Positions 5,931 to 13,753 are shown, counted from the stretch's first letter. The stretch is 18,891 nucleotides of DNA from Planctomycetota bacterium (GCA_018828825.1 JAHJUV010000013.1:1-18891), one strand, 5' to 3'. A program made the numbers and translations. The notes: generated by a model from the sequence alone, not told the origin.

Positions 5931-7030
5931 TGCGAAATTTTAGTAATTCAAAACGAATAGCGATAAAAATCGGCACCAACACGCTAAGCAAGGGCGGTGC
6001 AGTTGACAGCGGCTATATCCGTTCTGTCGCCGGGCAGGTTGCCGAACTGGCCAAGAGCGGCAGAGAGGTTGTCATTATAACATCCGGCGCAATCGGGATG
6101 GGCGCAGGCAGACTGAAAAAGACCAAATCGGTCAGCGGAATACAAATGCGCCAGGCCTGTGCGGCAGTAGGACAGCCTTTGCTTATGACTGAATACAGAA
6201 AGGCATTCGATAAATTTGCCCTTACCTGTGCTCAGGTGCTTTTGACGACGGAAGTTTTGAATAACCGCAAGACTTACCTGAATTTGAAAAACGCCGTTGA
6301 GACGCTTTTGAAACTCGGCGTCGTGCCAATCCTGAATGAAAACGACTGTGTATCAACCGCCGAAATCGGTACAGCCTTCGGCGATAACGACAAACTAAGC
6401 GCCCTTGTCGCGAGCAAGCTCGATGCGGATGTGCTGATATTGCTGAGCGATATCGACGGCCTTTACGATAAAGACCCGAAGAAACACGATGACGCAAAAC
6501 TTGTAAAAGCCGTTTATGAAATAACATCTGAAATTTTGAAAAGTGCCGGCAGCAAAGGCAGTACGTTTGCCACAGGTGGGATGAAGAGCAAACTCGAAGC
6601 GGTCAAAATTGCCTCTAACGCCGGTTGCCGAATCGTTCTTGCCGACGGCAGGGTAAAAAATGTTATAACAAAAATCATCGCAGGCGCCGATATCGGTACG
6701 GTCTTTATGCCCAAAAGGAAATTGAGCAACCGCTCGCGATGGCTTTTGAACAGCGCCTCGGGCGGTATAATTACGATAGACGACGGTGCGGCTGATGCCA
6801 TAAGGAAGAAAAAATCCTTACTGCCGAAAGGCATAAAATCGGTCATCGGAAATTTCAGCACCGGCGACGTGGTGATGATTAACAATATCGCCAAGGCGGT
6901 TACGAATTTCGGCAGCGACGATTTGAAGAAAATCGCGGGCAGGCACAGCAGCGAAATCAAAAATATTCTCGGCGAAAATAAAAAAGACGTTGTCGCAACG
7001 CCGGAAAATATCGTTTTTCTCGATTACTGA
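5930..7030 (+). CDS. proB: Glutamate 5-kinase ProB with C-terminal PUA domain
   Basis: ProB phosphorylates glutamate with ATP to gamma-glutamyl phosphate, the first and feedback-regulated step of proline synthesis. It hands the unstable product to ProA. The 366 residues comprise an amino-acid kinase domain (about 8-260) and a PUA domain (about 275-355). Kinase motifs are KIGTNTL at 13-19, ITSGAIGMGAGRL near 50-62, ILNENDCVS, FGDNDKLSALVA, LLSDIDGLYDKDP and ATGGMKSKLEA. The ATG overlaps the proA stop by one base (TAATG). Downstream the gene ends only two bases before the -35 box of the tRNA-Leu promoter, and no convincing terminator separates them. Confidence 0.97.
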   Translation: MRNFSNSKRIAIKIGTNTLSKGGAVDSGYIRSVAGQVAELAKSGREVVIITSGAIGMGAGRLKKTKSVSGIQMRQACAAVGQPLLMTEYRKAFDKFALTCAQVLLTTEVLNNRKTYLNLKNAVETLLKLGVVPILNENDCVSTAEIGTAFGDNDKLSALVASKLDADVLILLSDIDGLYDKDPKKHDDAKLVKAVYEITSEILKSAGSKGSTFATGGMKSKLEAVKIASNAGCRIVLADGRVKNVITKIIAGADIGTVFMPKRKLSNRSRWLLNSASGGIITIDDGAADAIRKKKSLLPKGIKSVIGNFSTGDVVMINNIAKAVTNFGSDDLKKIAGRHSSEIKNILGENKKDVVATPENIVFLDY

Positions 7031-7031
7031 A

Positions 7032-7059
7032 TTGACAAAAAGTCAAAGTTGTAAATAAT
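7032..7059 (+). promoter_or_regulatory. Promoter of tRNA-Leu
   Basis: TTGACA (7032-7037), 16 bases, then AATAAT (7054-7059). The boxes and spacing match the mraZ promoter. The tRNA begins 12 bases further on. The -35 box overlaps a small palindrome, TTGAC-AAAAA-GTCAA. Confidence 0.7.
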
Positions 7060-7071
7060 TCTGATTTTTCA

Positions 7072-7157
7072 GCCGGAGTGGCGGAATTGGCAGACGCGCG
7101 GGATTCAAAATCCCGTCCGGTTCACCCCGGGTGTGGGTTCGATTCCCACCTTCGGCA
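7072..7157 (+). tRNA. tRNA-Leu (anticodon CAA)
   Basis: This is an 86-nt class II tRNA. The acceptor stem is GCCGGAG/CTTCGGC (one G-U pair) with discriminator A. The anticodon stem CGGGA/TCCCG holds loop TTCAAAA, so the anticodon is CAA and it reads UUG. A long variable arm follows, and the T stem GTGGG/CCCAC encloses TTCGATT. CCA is not encoded (TCA follows). Its 3' end is seven bases from the 3' end of the convergent rnc gene. Confidence 0.95.
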
Positions 7158-7164
7158 TCAGGTT

Positions 7165-7863
7165 TCAGTCTTTTTGGGGTTTGATTATGCCCAGTTCGAC
7201 AAGCGCGTTGTAGGCGGCGCTCTGCTGGGCCTCTTTTTTGGTCGTCCCCCATGCGCCTGGATACCGCTTGTGGTCTATGACAGCGGCGCTTTCGAAACAT
7301 TTGTTATGGTCGGGCCCTTTTTCGTCGAGGATTTCATAACCCACCGAACGGTTCATATTCTGCTGAGCGTGCTGCTGGAGAAGCGATTTATAATTTTCCT
7401 GGTGCTGGTTGGCGTTGGATTGTTCAATTAGCGGGGCGTAAATTCTCAGGATAAAATCCTTTGCCGCTTCGAATCCACCGTCGAGATATATCGCCGCTAT
7501 CAAAGCTTCGAGTGTAGCGGCTGATATCGAACCCTGCAGTGCTTTGCTCTTTTTCATACCCGGCCCTATATCGAGCAAATCGTCAATGTCCAACTGATTC
7601 GCCAGAAACGAGCAAATCTTGCGGGAAACGAGTTTGCTCTTAATTTTCGTAAGGTCTCCTTCGAGATAGGAGGGAAATCTTTCAAAAAGCGCCTGGCAGA
7701 TTACCATGCCGAGGACGGAATCGCCGAGGAATTCGAGCCTTTCATTGCTGTCGAGCTTGCCGGAGGCGGCGGAAGAATGAGTAAGGGCTTTTTGCAGGAT
7801 GGTATGGTCGGAAAAATTGTACTGAAGTGCTTTCTCGATTCGCTGGGCGATTTGTTTTTTCAT
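7165..7863 (-). CDS. rnc: Ribonuclease III
   Basis: RNase III is a homodimeric endonuclease that cuts double-stranded RNA in rRNA maturation and mRNA decay. The 232 residues comprise an N-terminal RNase III domain (about 1-148), with signature NERLEFLGDSVLG at 40-52, and a C-terminal double-stranded-RNA-binding domain (about 157-226, ending in TTKKEAQQSAAYNAL). Of the metal-binding acids, E44 and D48 in the signature and E119 are present. The position equivalent to E. coli Asp114 is Ala116: the segment reads SISAATLEALIAAIYLDGG where SxxADxxEAL is usual. The ATG has AGGAAG seven bases upstream. The gene converges on tRNA-Leu. A repeat element separates it from the STAS gene upstream. Confidence 0.95.
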   Translation of the reverse strand: MKKQIAQRIEKALQYNFSDHTILQKALTHSSAASGKLDSNERLEFLGDSVLGMVICQALFERFPSYLEGDLTKIKSKLVSRKICSFLANQLDIDDLLDIGPGMKKSKALQGSISAATLEALIAAIYLDGGFEAAKDFILRIYAPLIEQSNANQHQENYKSLLQQHAQQNMNRSVGYEILDEKGPDHNKCFESAAVIDHKRYPGAWGTTKKEAQQSAAYNALVELGIIKPQKD

Positions 7864-7935
7864 AAATGCTTCCTGTTATCACGCCGCGGCTTTTGCTGCC
7901 GAGTGAGATGTTAGCATTTTACGATGCCGCTGTCA

Positions 7936-8042
7936 ACCCCGCACCTATTGTACAGTGCCAAAATAAAGAAAAAAATAAATTCAACAGGTGCCAGTCGAAA
8001 CGATTTGGGGCTTGTGACGACCCGGAACAATAGGTGCGGGGT
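7936..8042. repeat. 107-bp element bounded by 16-bp perfect inverted repeats (MITE/REP-like)
   Basis: ACCCCGCACCTATTGT (7936-7951) is the exact reverse complement of ACAATAGGTGCGGGGT (8027-8042). TCAA flanks the C/G core on both sides (7933-7936 and 8042-8045), a possible target duplication. Inside, CAGTGCCA (7953-7960) and CAGGTGCCA (7985-7993) form a short imperfect direct repeat. There is no ORF. It lies between the STAS gene stop and the rnc start. It has nearly the same length and end type as the element at 4343-4450. As RNA it would fold into a long hairpin. Confidence 0.65.
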
Positions 8043-8051
8043 CAACCGCGG

Positions 8052-8390
8052 TTATTTGTGAGTTAACTGCAGGCCAGCCAGCGCGACAAATCTGTCATCC
8101 ACAAATTCGAAAACTTTGTCCAGACCTGTAACCGCGAAAATACCTCTGGTTTTTTGGCTTGTGCCGCAAAGAACGAACTGCTGATTATTGTCGTCAAGAA
8201 CCTTCTGTAGCCTGAGCAATTGCGCAAGGCTGGAAGATGTTACGATATCGGCATCTGAAAAATCGATGACGACGCTGCAGTCTTTCCGCTGACGAATAAT
8301 GTCCGTCACAGCCTTAAGCTCATCGCACATATCCGGCTCAGTCGCGATATTTACCAATATTACATTTTCAGACCAATCCTGAATTCCCAT
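8052..8390 (-). CDS. STAS-domain protein (anti-sigma-factor-antagonist type)
   Basis: The 112-residue product is a single STAS domain of the SpoIIAA/RsbV kind. These switch sigma-factor or other partner proteins through serine phosphorylation. The core strand and switch region read VVIDFSDADIVTSSSLAQLLRLQKVL (given here as the region 40-65), with serines at 52-54 where the phosphorylated serine of the family lies. The usual D-S-S-G is T-S-S-S. The later FAVTGLDKVFEFV segment is also typical. The start has AAGGAGAG upstream. No anti-sigma kinase or sigma factor gene is in the window, so its partner is unknown. The stop is nine bases from the repeat element at 7936-8042. Confidence 0.85.
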   Translation of the reverse strand: MGIQDWSENVILVNIATEPDMCDELKAVTDIIRQRKDCSVVIDFSDADIVTSSSLAQLLRLQKVLDDNNQQFVLCGTSQKTRGIFAVTGLDKVFEFVDDRFVALAGLQLTHK

Positions 8391-8483
8391 TTTGACTCTC
8401 CTTAAACCAGGGTTTCATCATATCCTCTTTATCGGCAGTCATTAAGGGCAAATTAACCAAATTAACACAACTGCCGTTTTGAT

Positions 8484-8516
8484 GATAAAAGCCTTGTTAC
8501 CAGCCTGGTAAGGGGC
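8484..8516 (-). terminator. Possible terminator of the FAD gene, with 15-bp palindrome TTACCAGCCTGGTAA
   Basis: A perfect palindrome TTACCAG-C-CTGGTAA lies at 8497-8511. On the minus strand, flanking GCC/GGC extend the stem through an internal loop and TTTTAT follows, about 45 bases after the stop of the FAD gene. It could terminate that transcript, or it could be an operator of the STAS gene, whose start lies about 107 bases further on. Confidence 0.4.
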
Positions 8517-8557
8517 ATTTTTATCGGCCACCCATAGATACGTATAAGTTTTTTACT

Positions 8558-10162
8558 TTAGGCTAATTTCAATGTTTTGCCGCTTATGGCTTCAGCCATT
8601 TTGACCCCATCGACGGCTGAAGAGATTATTCCGCCAGCATAGCCTGCGCCTTCACCGGCGGGGTATAGCCCTTTAACCGCGGGGCTTTGTAAAGTCTCAT
8701 CCCTGACAATCCTTATTGGTGAAGAACTTCTCGATTCTACTGCGGTCATAACCGCATCGTTCCTCGCAAAACCTTTGAGTTTTTTGTCCATCTGCGGGAT
8801 TGCCAGACGGAGGGTTTCAATAACAAATCCAGGCAGGCATTCTGCAAGGTCGCATGGCGTGACTCCCGGAGTATATGATGGGTGAACCTGGCCCAGTGAA
8901 TTTGAAGGCCGGCCGGAGAAGAAATCACCAACAAGCTGGACAGGCGCAAAGTAGTTACTGCCTCCAGTTTCAAAGGCTTTTCGCTCCCATTTCCGCTGGA
9001 ACTCAATGCCGGCCAATGGGCTTGTGCTTCCGAAATCCTGTGGGGTGATACCGACTAACAGGGCGCTGTTTGCATTAAAATGATTTCGAGAATAACGGCT
9101 CATACCGTTTGTTACTATGCCTCCGGGTTCAGATGAAGAAGCAATCACCTCTCCGCCGGGGCACATACAGAAAGTATATGCAGAACGGCCATTCTCGCAG
9201 TGATGGACCAGCTTATATCCAGCCGGGCCAAGAAGCTTATGCGATGCAAATTTGCCGTACTGGGCCTTATCTATCAAGCTTTGGGGATGCTCAATACGAA
9301 CCCCTATTGAAAACGGCTTTGCTTCCATAGGTATGCCCAGTTGGCCCAGCATCTCGAATGTGTCTCTTGCGCTGTGTCCCAGGGCAAGCACTATGGTCTC
9401 TGTCTCGATAGTTTCAGAGTCGTTAACAATTGCGCCGGCGACTTTGCTGTCTTTTATTTTAATACCTGTTAGTTTTGTTTCAAAGCGAACCTGTCCGCCT
9501 AACGATATAATTGTATTGCGAAGGTTCTTTACAATCTTAACGAGATTATCTGTGCCGATATGGGGCCCGGCCTGATAGAGTATTTCTTCCGGTGCTCCGG
9601 CCATTACAAACTCTTCAAGAACTTTTCTCGAACGGTTATATTTATCTTTTATCTGGGTAGTAAGTTTCCCATCGGAAAAAGTGCCCGCCCCACCTTCACC
9701 AAACTGCACATTGGATTCCGGATCAAGCTGTCCCTTATGCCAAAAGTTTTGGACATCCTTTACTCTTGAGCTGACTTCCTTTCCTCTTTCTATCAGTAAA
9801 GGCTTAAGGCCCAGTTGGGCAAGAATCAAGGCAGTAAAAAGACCGCAAGGACCGCTTCCAACAACAACAGGGCTTGGGCCGTGTATATTGCCAATTGTCG
9901 GCAGATGATAATCCATACAAGGCCCGGCGGAAATCCGAATGTCTTGAGAAAATCTGGAAAGCAGTTCGGGCTCATTCTCCAGCTCCGCGTCTATTGTATA
10001 AACAGCCACAATATGGTTTTTACACCTTGCGTCTATGGATTTGTGGACTATAGTAAACTTGAGGAGTTGGTGTTCTGGAATACCCAGACGTTCCAAAATG
10101 CTGCCGGCCAAGGCTTCTTCCTTGTGGTCGAAGGGTAATGTTATGTCTCTAAGTCTAATCAT
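8558..10162 (-). CDS. FAD-dependent dehydrogenase of the COG2509 type
   Basis: The 534-residue product is a flavoprotein with an N-terminal extension of about 95 residues. The dinucleotide-binding motif VVVGSGPCGLFTALILAQLG follows at 99-118, and Glu125 in LIERG probably binds the FAD ribose. A family block, QFGEGGAGTFSDGKL, matches uncharacterised FAD-dependent dehydrogenases. A late block, YPAGEGAGYAGGIISSAVDG, closes the FAD site. The physiological substrate of this family is not established. The ATG at 10160-10162 lacks a Shine-Dalgarno sequence: the upstream stretch is AT-rich. The gene stands alone on its transcript, with its own promoter and a possible terminator, and is divergent from the glycan gene run. 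Confidence 0.85.
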   Translation of the reverse strand: MIRLRDITLPFDHKEEALAGSILERLGIPEHQLLKFTIVHKSIDARCKNHIVAVYTIDAELENEPELLSRFSQDIRISAGPCMDYHLPTIGNIHGPSPVVVGSGPCGLFTALILAQLGLKPLLIERGKEVSSRVKDVQNFWHKGQLDPESNVQFGEGGAGTFSDGKLTTQIKDKYNRSRKVLEEFVMAGAPEEILYQAGPHIGTDNLVKIVKNLRNTIISLGGQVRFETKLTGIKIKDSKVAGAIVNDSETIETETIVLALGHSARDTFEMLGQLGIPMEAKPFSIGVRIEHPQSLIDKAQYGKFASHKLLGPAGYKLVHHCENGRSAYTFCMCPGGEVIASSSEPGGIVTNGMSRYSRNHFNANSALLVGITPQDFGSTSPLAGIEFQRKWERKAFETGGSNYFAPVQLVGDFFSGRPSNSLGQVHPSYTPGVTPCDLAECLPGFVIETLRLAIPQMDKKLKGFARNDAVMTAVESRSSSPIRIVRDETLQSPAVKGLYPAGEGAGYAGGIISSAVDGVKMAEAISGKTLKLA

Positions 10163-10206
10163 AAGTTTAAATTTTTCAGTGAATTAACATTTTTTCAATA
10201 CAGCTG

Positions 10207-10235
10207 AATATACAGAGCCCGTGTTCTCGGCTCAA
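10207..10235 (-). promoter_or_regulatory. Promoter of the FAD gene
   Basis: On the minus strand TTGAGC (10230-10235), 17 bases, then TATATT (10207-10212, five of six bases). A GAGCC/GGCTC inverted repeat (10215-10233) fills the spacer and could be an operator. The predicted leader is about 38 bases. Confidence 0.55.
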
Positions 10236-10372
10236 ATCAAATATGATATATATAACATTATACCTTGCAAAAAAGCGCAGACAGAGATACCATACTTGAA
10301 ATCACGGCAAAACGCAGAATGGCATGCCAATATCGCTCTTTTTTAGGCAATAGGTTTAGATAGGAAATAAAA

Positions 10373-10966
10373 ATGCTGAGTTCTCTTGGCCCGCTTTATT
10401 CGTGGTTTATCCTTCCGCTGCTGATTTTTATAGCCCGTATATTAGATGTCAGTATGGGTACGGTTCGGGTAATTTTCGTATCAAGGGGTATGAAATATCT
10501 CGCTCCTGTTATGGGATTTTTCGAGGTCCTTATCTGGCTTTTGGCAATCGGCCAAATAATGAAAAATCTGTCCAACCCGCTCTGCTACATTGCTTACGCA
10601 GGCGGTTTTGCGATGGGCAATTTCGTAGGTATGTGTATAGCTGAAAAACTGTCGCTGGGTATGGCCCTTCTGCGAGTAATCAGCAAAAAGGACACTGCAA
10701 GTCTAATTGAGGATTTCAAATTACAGGGCTATGGCGTAACAAGCTTTGACGGCCAAGGCTCAACGGGCCCGGTAAAATTGGTCTTCTCCATCATGCATCG
10801 AAGCCACCTTACTGAGGCAGTGGGTGTTGTGAGCAAATTCGACCCAGCCGCTTTTTATTCAATCGAAGATGTAGGTTTTGTCGAAAAAGGGGTATTTGCC
10901 GTCAAACATAGATGGTATTCCAACGTACTTAACGGTATGTTTCGTCCGTTCAGAAAAGGGAAATAA
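10373..10966 (+). CDS. DUF2179/UPF0316 (YebE-like) membrane protein
   Basis: The 197-residue product has an N-terminal half of about three membrane helices (about 10-32, 43-62, 70-90) and a C-terminal cytoplasmic domain of the DUF2179 kind (about 95-185). The family block ILDVSMGTVRVIFVSRG at 23-39 is characteristic of the UPF0316 family. The function of the family is unknown. The ATG has AGGAAAT a few bases upstream. The next gene (GH130) starts 24 bases downstream on the same strand, so it probably heads the same transcript. It may be the membrane link of the glycan genes, or an independent gene. That role is inference. Confidence 0.8.
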   Translation: MLSSLGPLYSWFILPLLIFIARILDVSMGTVRVIFVSRGMKYLAPVMGFFEVLIWLLAIGQIMKNLSNPLCYIAYAGGFAMGNFVGMCIAEKLSLGMALLRVISKKDTASLIEDFKLQGYGVTSFDGQGSTGPVKLVFSIMHRSHLTEAVGVVSKFDPAAFYSIEDVGFVEKGVFAVKHRWYSNVLNGMFRPFRKGK

Positions 10967-10990
10967 GCAAAATTTAAGGGGATAAAAGTC

Positions 10991-11944
10991 GTGTCTAAAA
11001 AACCTGAGCATGAACTCTTTACAAGACATCCCGGCAATCCGATACTTTCGGTTGAGAACTGGCCCTACAAAGCCAACTCGGTTTTCAATGCCGCCGCGGC
11101 ACAAGTAAACGGCCAGGTGCTTCTTCTCGCCCGTGTTGAAGATTTCAGGGGTATGTCGCATCTTACAGCCGCTTGCAGCGACAACGGAATAGATAACTGG
11201 CAGATTGACGCCGGGCCTACTCTTATGCCCGACGCCAAAAACTATCCTGAAGAGCTTTGGGGCATAGAAGACCCAAGAATCACCTGGCTGGCTGAGATTA
11301 ACGAATGGGCGATTACTTATACCTCCTATTCGAGAGGCGGCCCGCTTGTCAGTCTGGCGACAACCAAAGATTTCAAATCGTTTAATCGTATCGGCGCCGT
11401 TATGCCGCCGGAGGATAAAGACGCAGCCCTGTTTCCGATTCGCTTCGGAGACTACTGGGCGATGCTGCACAGACCGGTAGCAAAAACTATGACTATACAG
11501 GCAAATATATGGCTTTCATTTTCGCCGAACCTCAGGCACTGGGGCGACCATAAGGAAATTATCTACGCAAGAATGGGCGGCTGGTGGGACTCGGTGAAAA
11601 TCGGCCTTTCCGCGCCGCCGATGGAGACCGAACACGGCTGGCTCATACTTTATCACGGTGTGCGAACCACTGCCTCCGGCTCAATTTACCGGCTCGGTCT
11701 GGCAATGCTCGACCTTAAAAACCCGGCCAAAGTGCTTCACAGGTCTGACGAATGGATTTTCGGCCCAAAGGCACGTTATGAACGTGAAGGCGATGTCGAT
11801 GATGTGGTATTTCCCTGCGGCTGGATTAACAGAAACGGCACGGTTTATATGTACTACGGCGCAGCGGATTCCTGCATAGGTCTTGCAACCGCAAAACTGC
11901 AGGATTTAACTGATTACATTCTGAACTGTCCAGCGGACAAGTAA
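10991..11944 (+). CDS. GH130-family glycosidase (mannoside phosphorylase type)
   Basis: GH130 enzymes form a five-bladed beta-propeller and cleave beta-mannosides, mostly by phosphorolysis to mannose-1-phosphate. The 317 residues show family features: an early TRHPGNPILS, ARVEDFRG at 47-54, and the catalytic-acid region ELWGIEDPRITW at about 88-99 with Asp94 the likely proton donor. The segments ALFP and HRP and the late MYYGAADSCIGLATA are also present. No signal peptide is visible, so it acts in the cytoplasm. The GTG start has AAGGGG about ten bases upstream. It is followed after eight bases by the deacetylase gene. Linkage type (beta-1,4 or beta-1,2) and whether it is a phosphorylase or hydrolase cannot be read with certainty. 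Confidence 0.9.
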   Translation: MSKKPEHELFTRHPGNPILSVENWPYKANSVFNAAAAQVNGQVLLLARVEDFRGMSHLTAACSDNGIDNWQIDAGPTLMPDAKNYPEELWGIEDPRITWLAEINEWAITYTSYSRGGPLVSLATTKDFKSFNRIGAVMPPEDKDAALFPIRFGDYWAMLHRPVAKTMTIQANIWLSFSPNLRHWGDHKEIIYARMGGWWDSVKIGLSAPPMETEHGWLILYHGVRTTASGSIYRLGLAMLDLKNPAKVLHRSDEWIFGPKARYEREGDVDDVVFPCGWINRNGTVYMYYGAADSCIGLATAKLQDLTDYILNCPADK

Positions 11945-11952
11945 GAGGGGTT

Positions 11953-12597
11953 TTGAATCTGACTAATAAACAAGACGTTTTTACTAACGCAAAAACCGGG
12001 GCGGTAATCGTCGCTCATCCGGACGATGAAACCCTCTGGGCAAGCGGGGTTATACTTTCGCATCCGCAAATCAACTGGACAATATTAACGCTATGCCGAA
12101 AATCCGACCCTGACAGGGCGCCTAAATTTTTTAAGGTCGCAAATATCCTCGGCGCCAAAGGCTTTATGGCCGACCTTGACGACGGACCAGACCAGAGACC
12201 TCTGGAACAATCCGATGTTCAACAGACAATCCTAAGTACACTACCACAAAAAAGTTTTGATATTATCCTCACCCATAGTCCCAAAGGTGAATATACCAGG
12301 CATCTTCGTCACGAAGAAACCTCTCAGGCGGTCCTTAGCCTCTGGAGCAAGGGCAAGTTAAAGGCAAAGCGGCTTTTGCTCTTTGCGTATAAAGACGGCG
12401 GCAGGAAATATCCGCCCCGGCCGATTGAAAACGCCGATATTGTAATTAAGCCTGCAAAAAATGTTTTGCAGAGCAAAAAAGATATTATAATTAATAGTTA
12501 TGGTTTTTCGCCAGACAGTTTCGAGGCAAAGGCAGTCTCAAAGACCGAGGCTTTCTGGCTGGTAGAAAAACCTGAAGATACAAAAAAGGTTTTTTAA
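11953..12597 (+). CDS. PIG-L/LmbE-family zinc deacetylase
   Basis: These enzymes remove N-acetyl groups from GlcNAc-containing glycolipids or glycosides such as GlcNAc-PI, GlcNAc-inositol or GlcNAc-malate. The 214-residue product has the metal motif AHPDDE at 21-26 (His22 and Asp25 likely zinc ligands, Asp24 the likely base) and the second histidine block TRHLRHEE at 115-122 (H117, H120). It has no signal peptide. The start is TTG (11953-11955) with GAGGGG about four bases upstream, and no suitable ATG lies nearby. It sits between GH130 and the first glycosyltransferase gene with 8- and 13-base gaps. That suggests its substrate is an amino-sugar intermediate made by the neighbouring transferases. 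Confidence 0.88.
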   Translation: MNLTNKQDVFTNAKTGAVIVAHPDDETLWASGVILSHPQINWTILTLCRKSDPDRAPKFFKVANILGAKGFMADLDDGPDQRPLEQSDVQQTILSTLPQKSFDIILTHSPKGEYTRHLRHEETSQAVLSLWSKGKLKAKRLLLFAYKDGGRKYPPRPIENADIVIKPAKNVLQSKKDIIINSYGFSPDSFEAKAVSKTEAFWLVEKPEDTKKVF

Positions 12598-12610
12598 CGG
12601 GAGCTGAAAA

Positions 12611-13753
12611 ATGAAGGTGCTTATGCTTTACGATTATCCGCCTTCGCCGGGCGGGCTGGCGACGCAGGGAGATTTGCTTTACAGAGGTCTTAAGGAAATG
12701 GGTGTTGAGGCCTATGCGGTAAACTTCGAATCCGCCCAGGAAAAGGAATGGTATTACCGCTGGTTCGAGCCAGACGTTGTGGTGGGCATCGGTTACTGGG
12801 GACATACGCCTCATCTTATTATGCATCCGCAGCGTTATGGCGTTACGCCGATTCCCTGGCTTGTAGCAGACGGCTATATCGCTAATTACAGGGAAATACT
12901 CGAAGATTTGCCTCTGATACTCGTAACCTCCAATTGGGTCAAAAAAGTTTACAAACGCGACGGCCTGAGCGGTAAAAACATCGAGGTCCTGCCTGTTGGC
13001 TGTGATACGGATTCGTTTTGCCCCCGTGACAAAAAAGACCCGAAAATACGTACTGTACGTGAAGCTCTCGGAGTCTCTGATGACCAGATTATGATACTTA
13101 CTATCGGCGGCGATGCCGCCTCAAAAGGTGCGCAGGAAGTCATGCAGGCTCTTGCCATTATTGATACAAAGGCACCAGACTGGAAATATGTCTGTAAAGT
13201 CTGGCCCCAGCCGCGAACCGAGCAGCAGAATCTTTCTGATATGCAGCTTGCGACTCATCTCGGAATTGAAAAAAACGTAATTTACACAGCAAGCAGAATA
13301 TCGAGAAACTTTATGCCTTATCTTGTTGCCGCCTGCGATATCTATGCCGCTCCGTCAAGGCTCGAGGGTTTCGGAATGATTCAGGTCGAGGCAAATGCCT
13401 GCGGCAAACCCGTAATAGGTATAAAGGCAATGGGCCTGCTCGATACTATGATACAAGGCAAAACCGCGTTTCTCGCTGATGTTGCTCAGGAAATACGTTT
13501 AAGAGAAACTACCGCTGACACCGAATCGGGGCACCAGCCCGGCAGCAAGGTCGTCTTCAAAAGACCGAGAATCGTCGATTACCGCGCAAGCATTCACGAT
13601 ATCGCAAAGTATCTTCTTGAACTTATGAACAATCCCGAACTGCGAAAAACAATGGGCGAAAACGGGCGTAAAAGAGCAGTTGAAAATTTCGACTACAAAT
13701 TAGTCGCCAAAAAATTCGTAAAGATTGTCTCCGAAAGGCTCGGCATTAACTGA
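12611..13753 (+). CDS. Glycosyltransferase family 4 (GT-B fold)
   Basis: The 380-residue retaining glycosyltransferase uses a nucleotide sugar. The N-terminal domain opens MKVLMLYDYPPSPGGLATQG with the glycine-rich acceptor loop. The C-terminal domain carries the E-x7-E motif (E252 and E260 in RLEGFGMIQVEA) followed by NACGKPVIG. No membrane helix or signal peptide is visible, so it works in the cytoplasm or at the inner membrane face. The ATG has GGGAG upstream. Its stop overlaps the next start by one base. Donor and acceptor cannot be deduced. It does not show the features I would expect of the bacillithiol or mycothiol enzymes BshA or MshA beyond the shared fold. Confidence 0.9.
   Translation: MKVLMLYDYPPSPGGLATQGDLLYRGLKEMGVEAYAVNFESAQEKEWYYRWFEPDVVVGIGYWGHTPHLIMHPQRYGVTPIPWLVADGYIANYREILEDLPLILVTSNWVKKVYKRDGLSGKNIEVLPVGCDTDSFCPRDKKDPKIRTVREALGVSDDQIMILTIGGDAASKGAQEVMQALAIIDTKAPDWKYVCKVWPQPRTEQQNLSDMQLATHLGIEKNVIYTASRISRNFMPYLVAACDIYAAPSRLEGFGMIQVEANACGKPVIGIKAMGLLDTMIQGKTAFLADVAQEIRLRETTADTESGHQPGSKVVFKRPRIVDYRASIHDIAKYLLELMNNPELRKTMGENGRKRAVENFDYKLVAKKFVKIVSERLGIN

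Noticed and set aside
7078..7431. Plus-strand ORF beginning MAELADARDSKSRPVHPGCG
   Set aside because: Its first part is a translation of tRNA-Leu, a well-known spurious protein, and the rest is antisense to rnc.
12953..12976. Bacillithiol or mycothiol synthesis, suggested by GT4 next to PIG-L
   Set aside because: The GT4 lacks the sequence features I associate with BshA or MshA, there is no BshC or MshC ligase, and GH130 and a second glycosidase do not fit those pathways.
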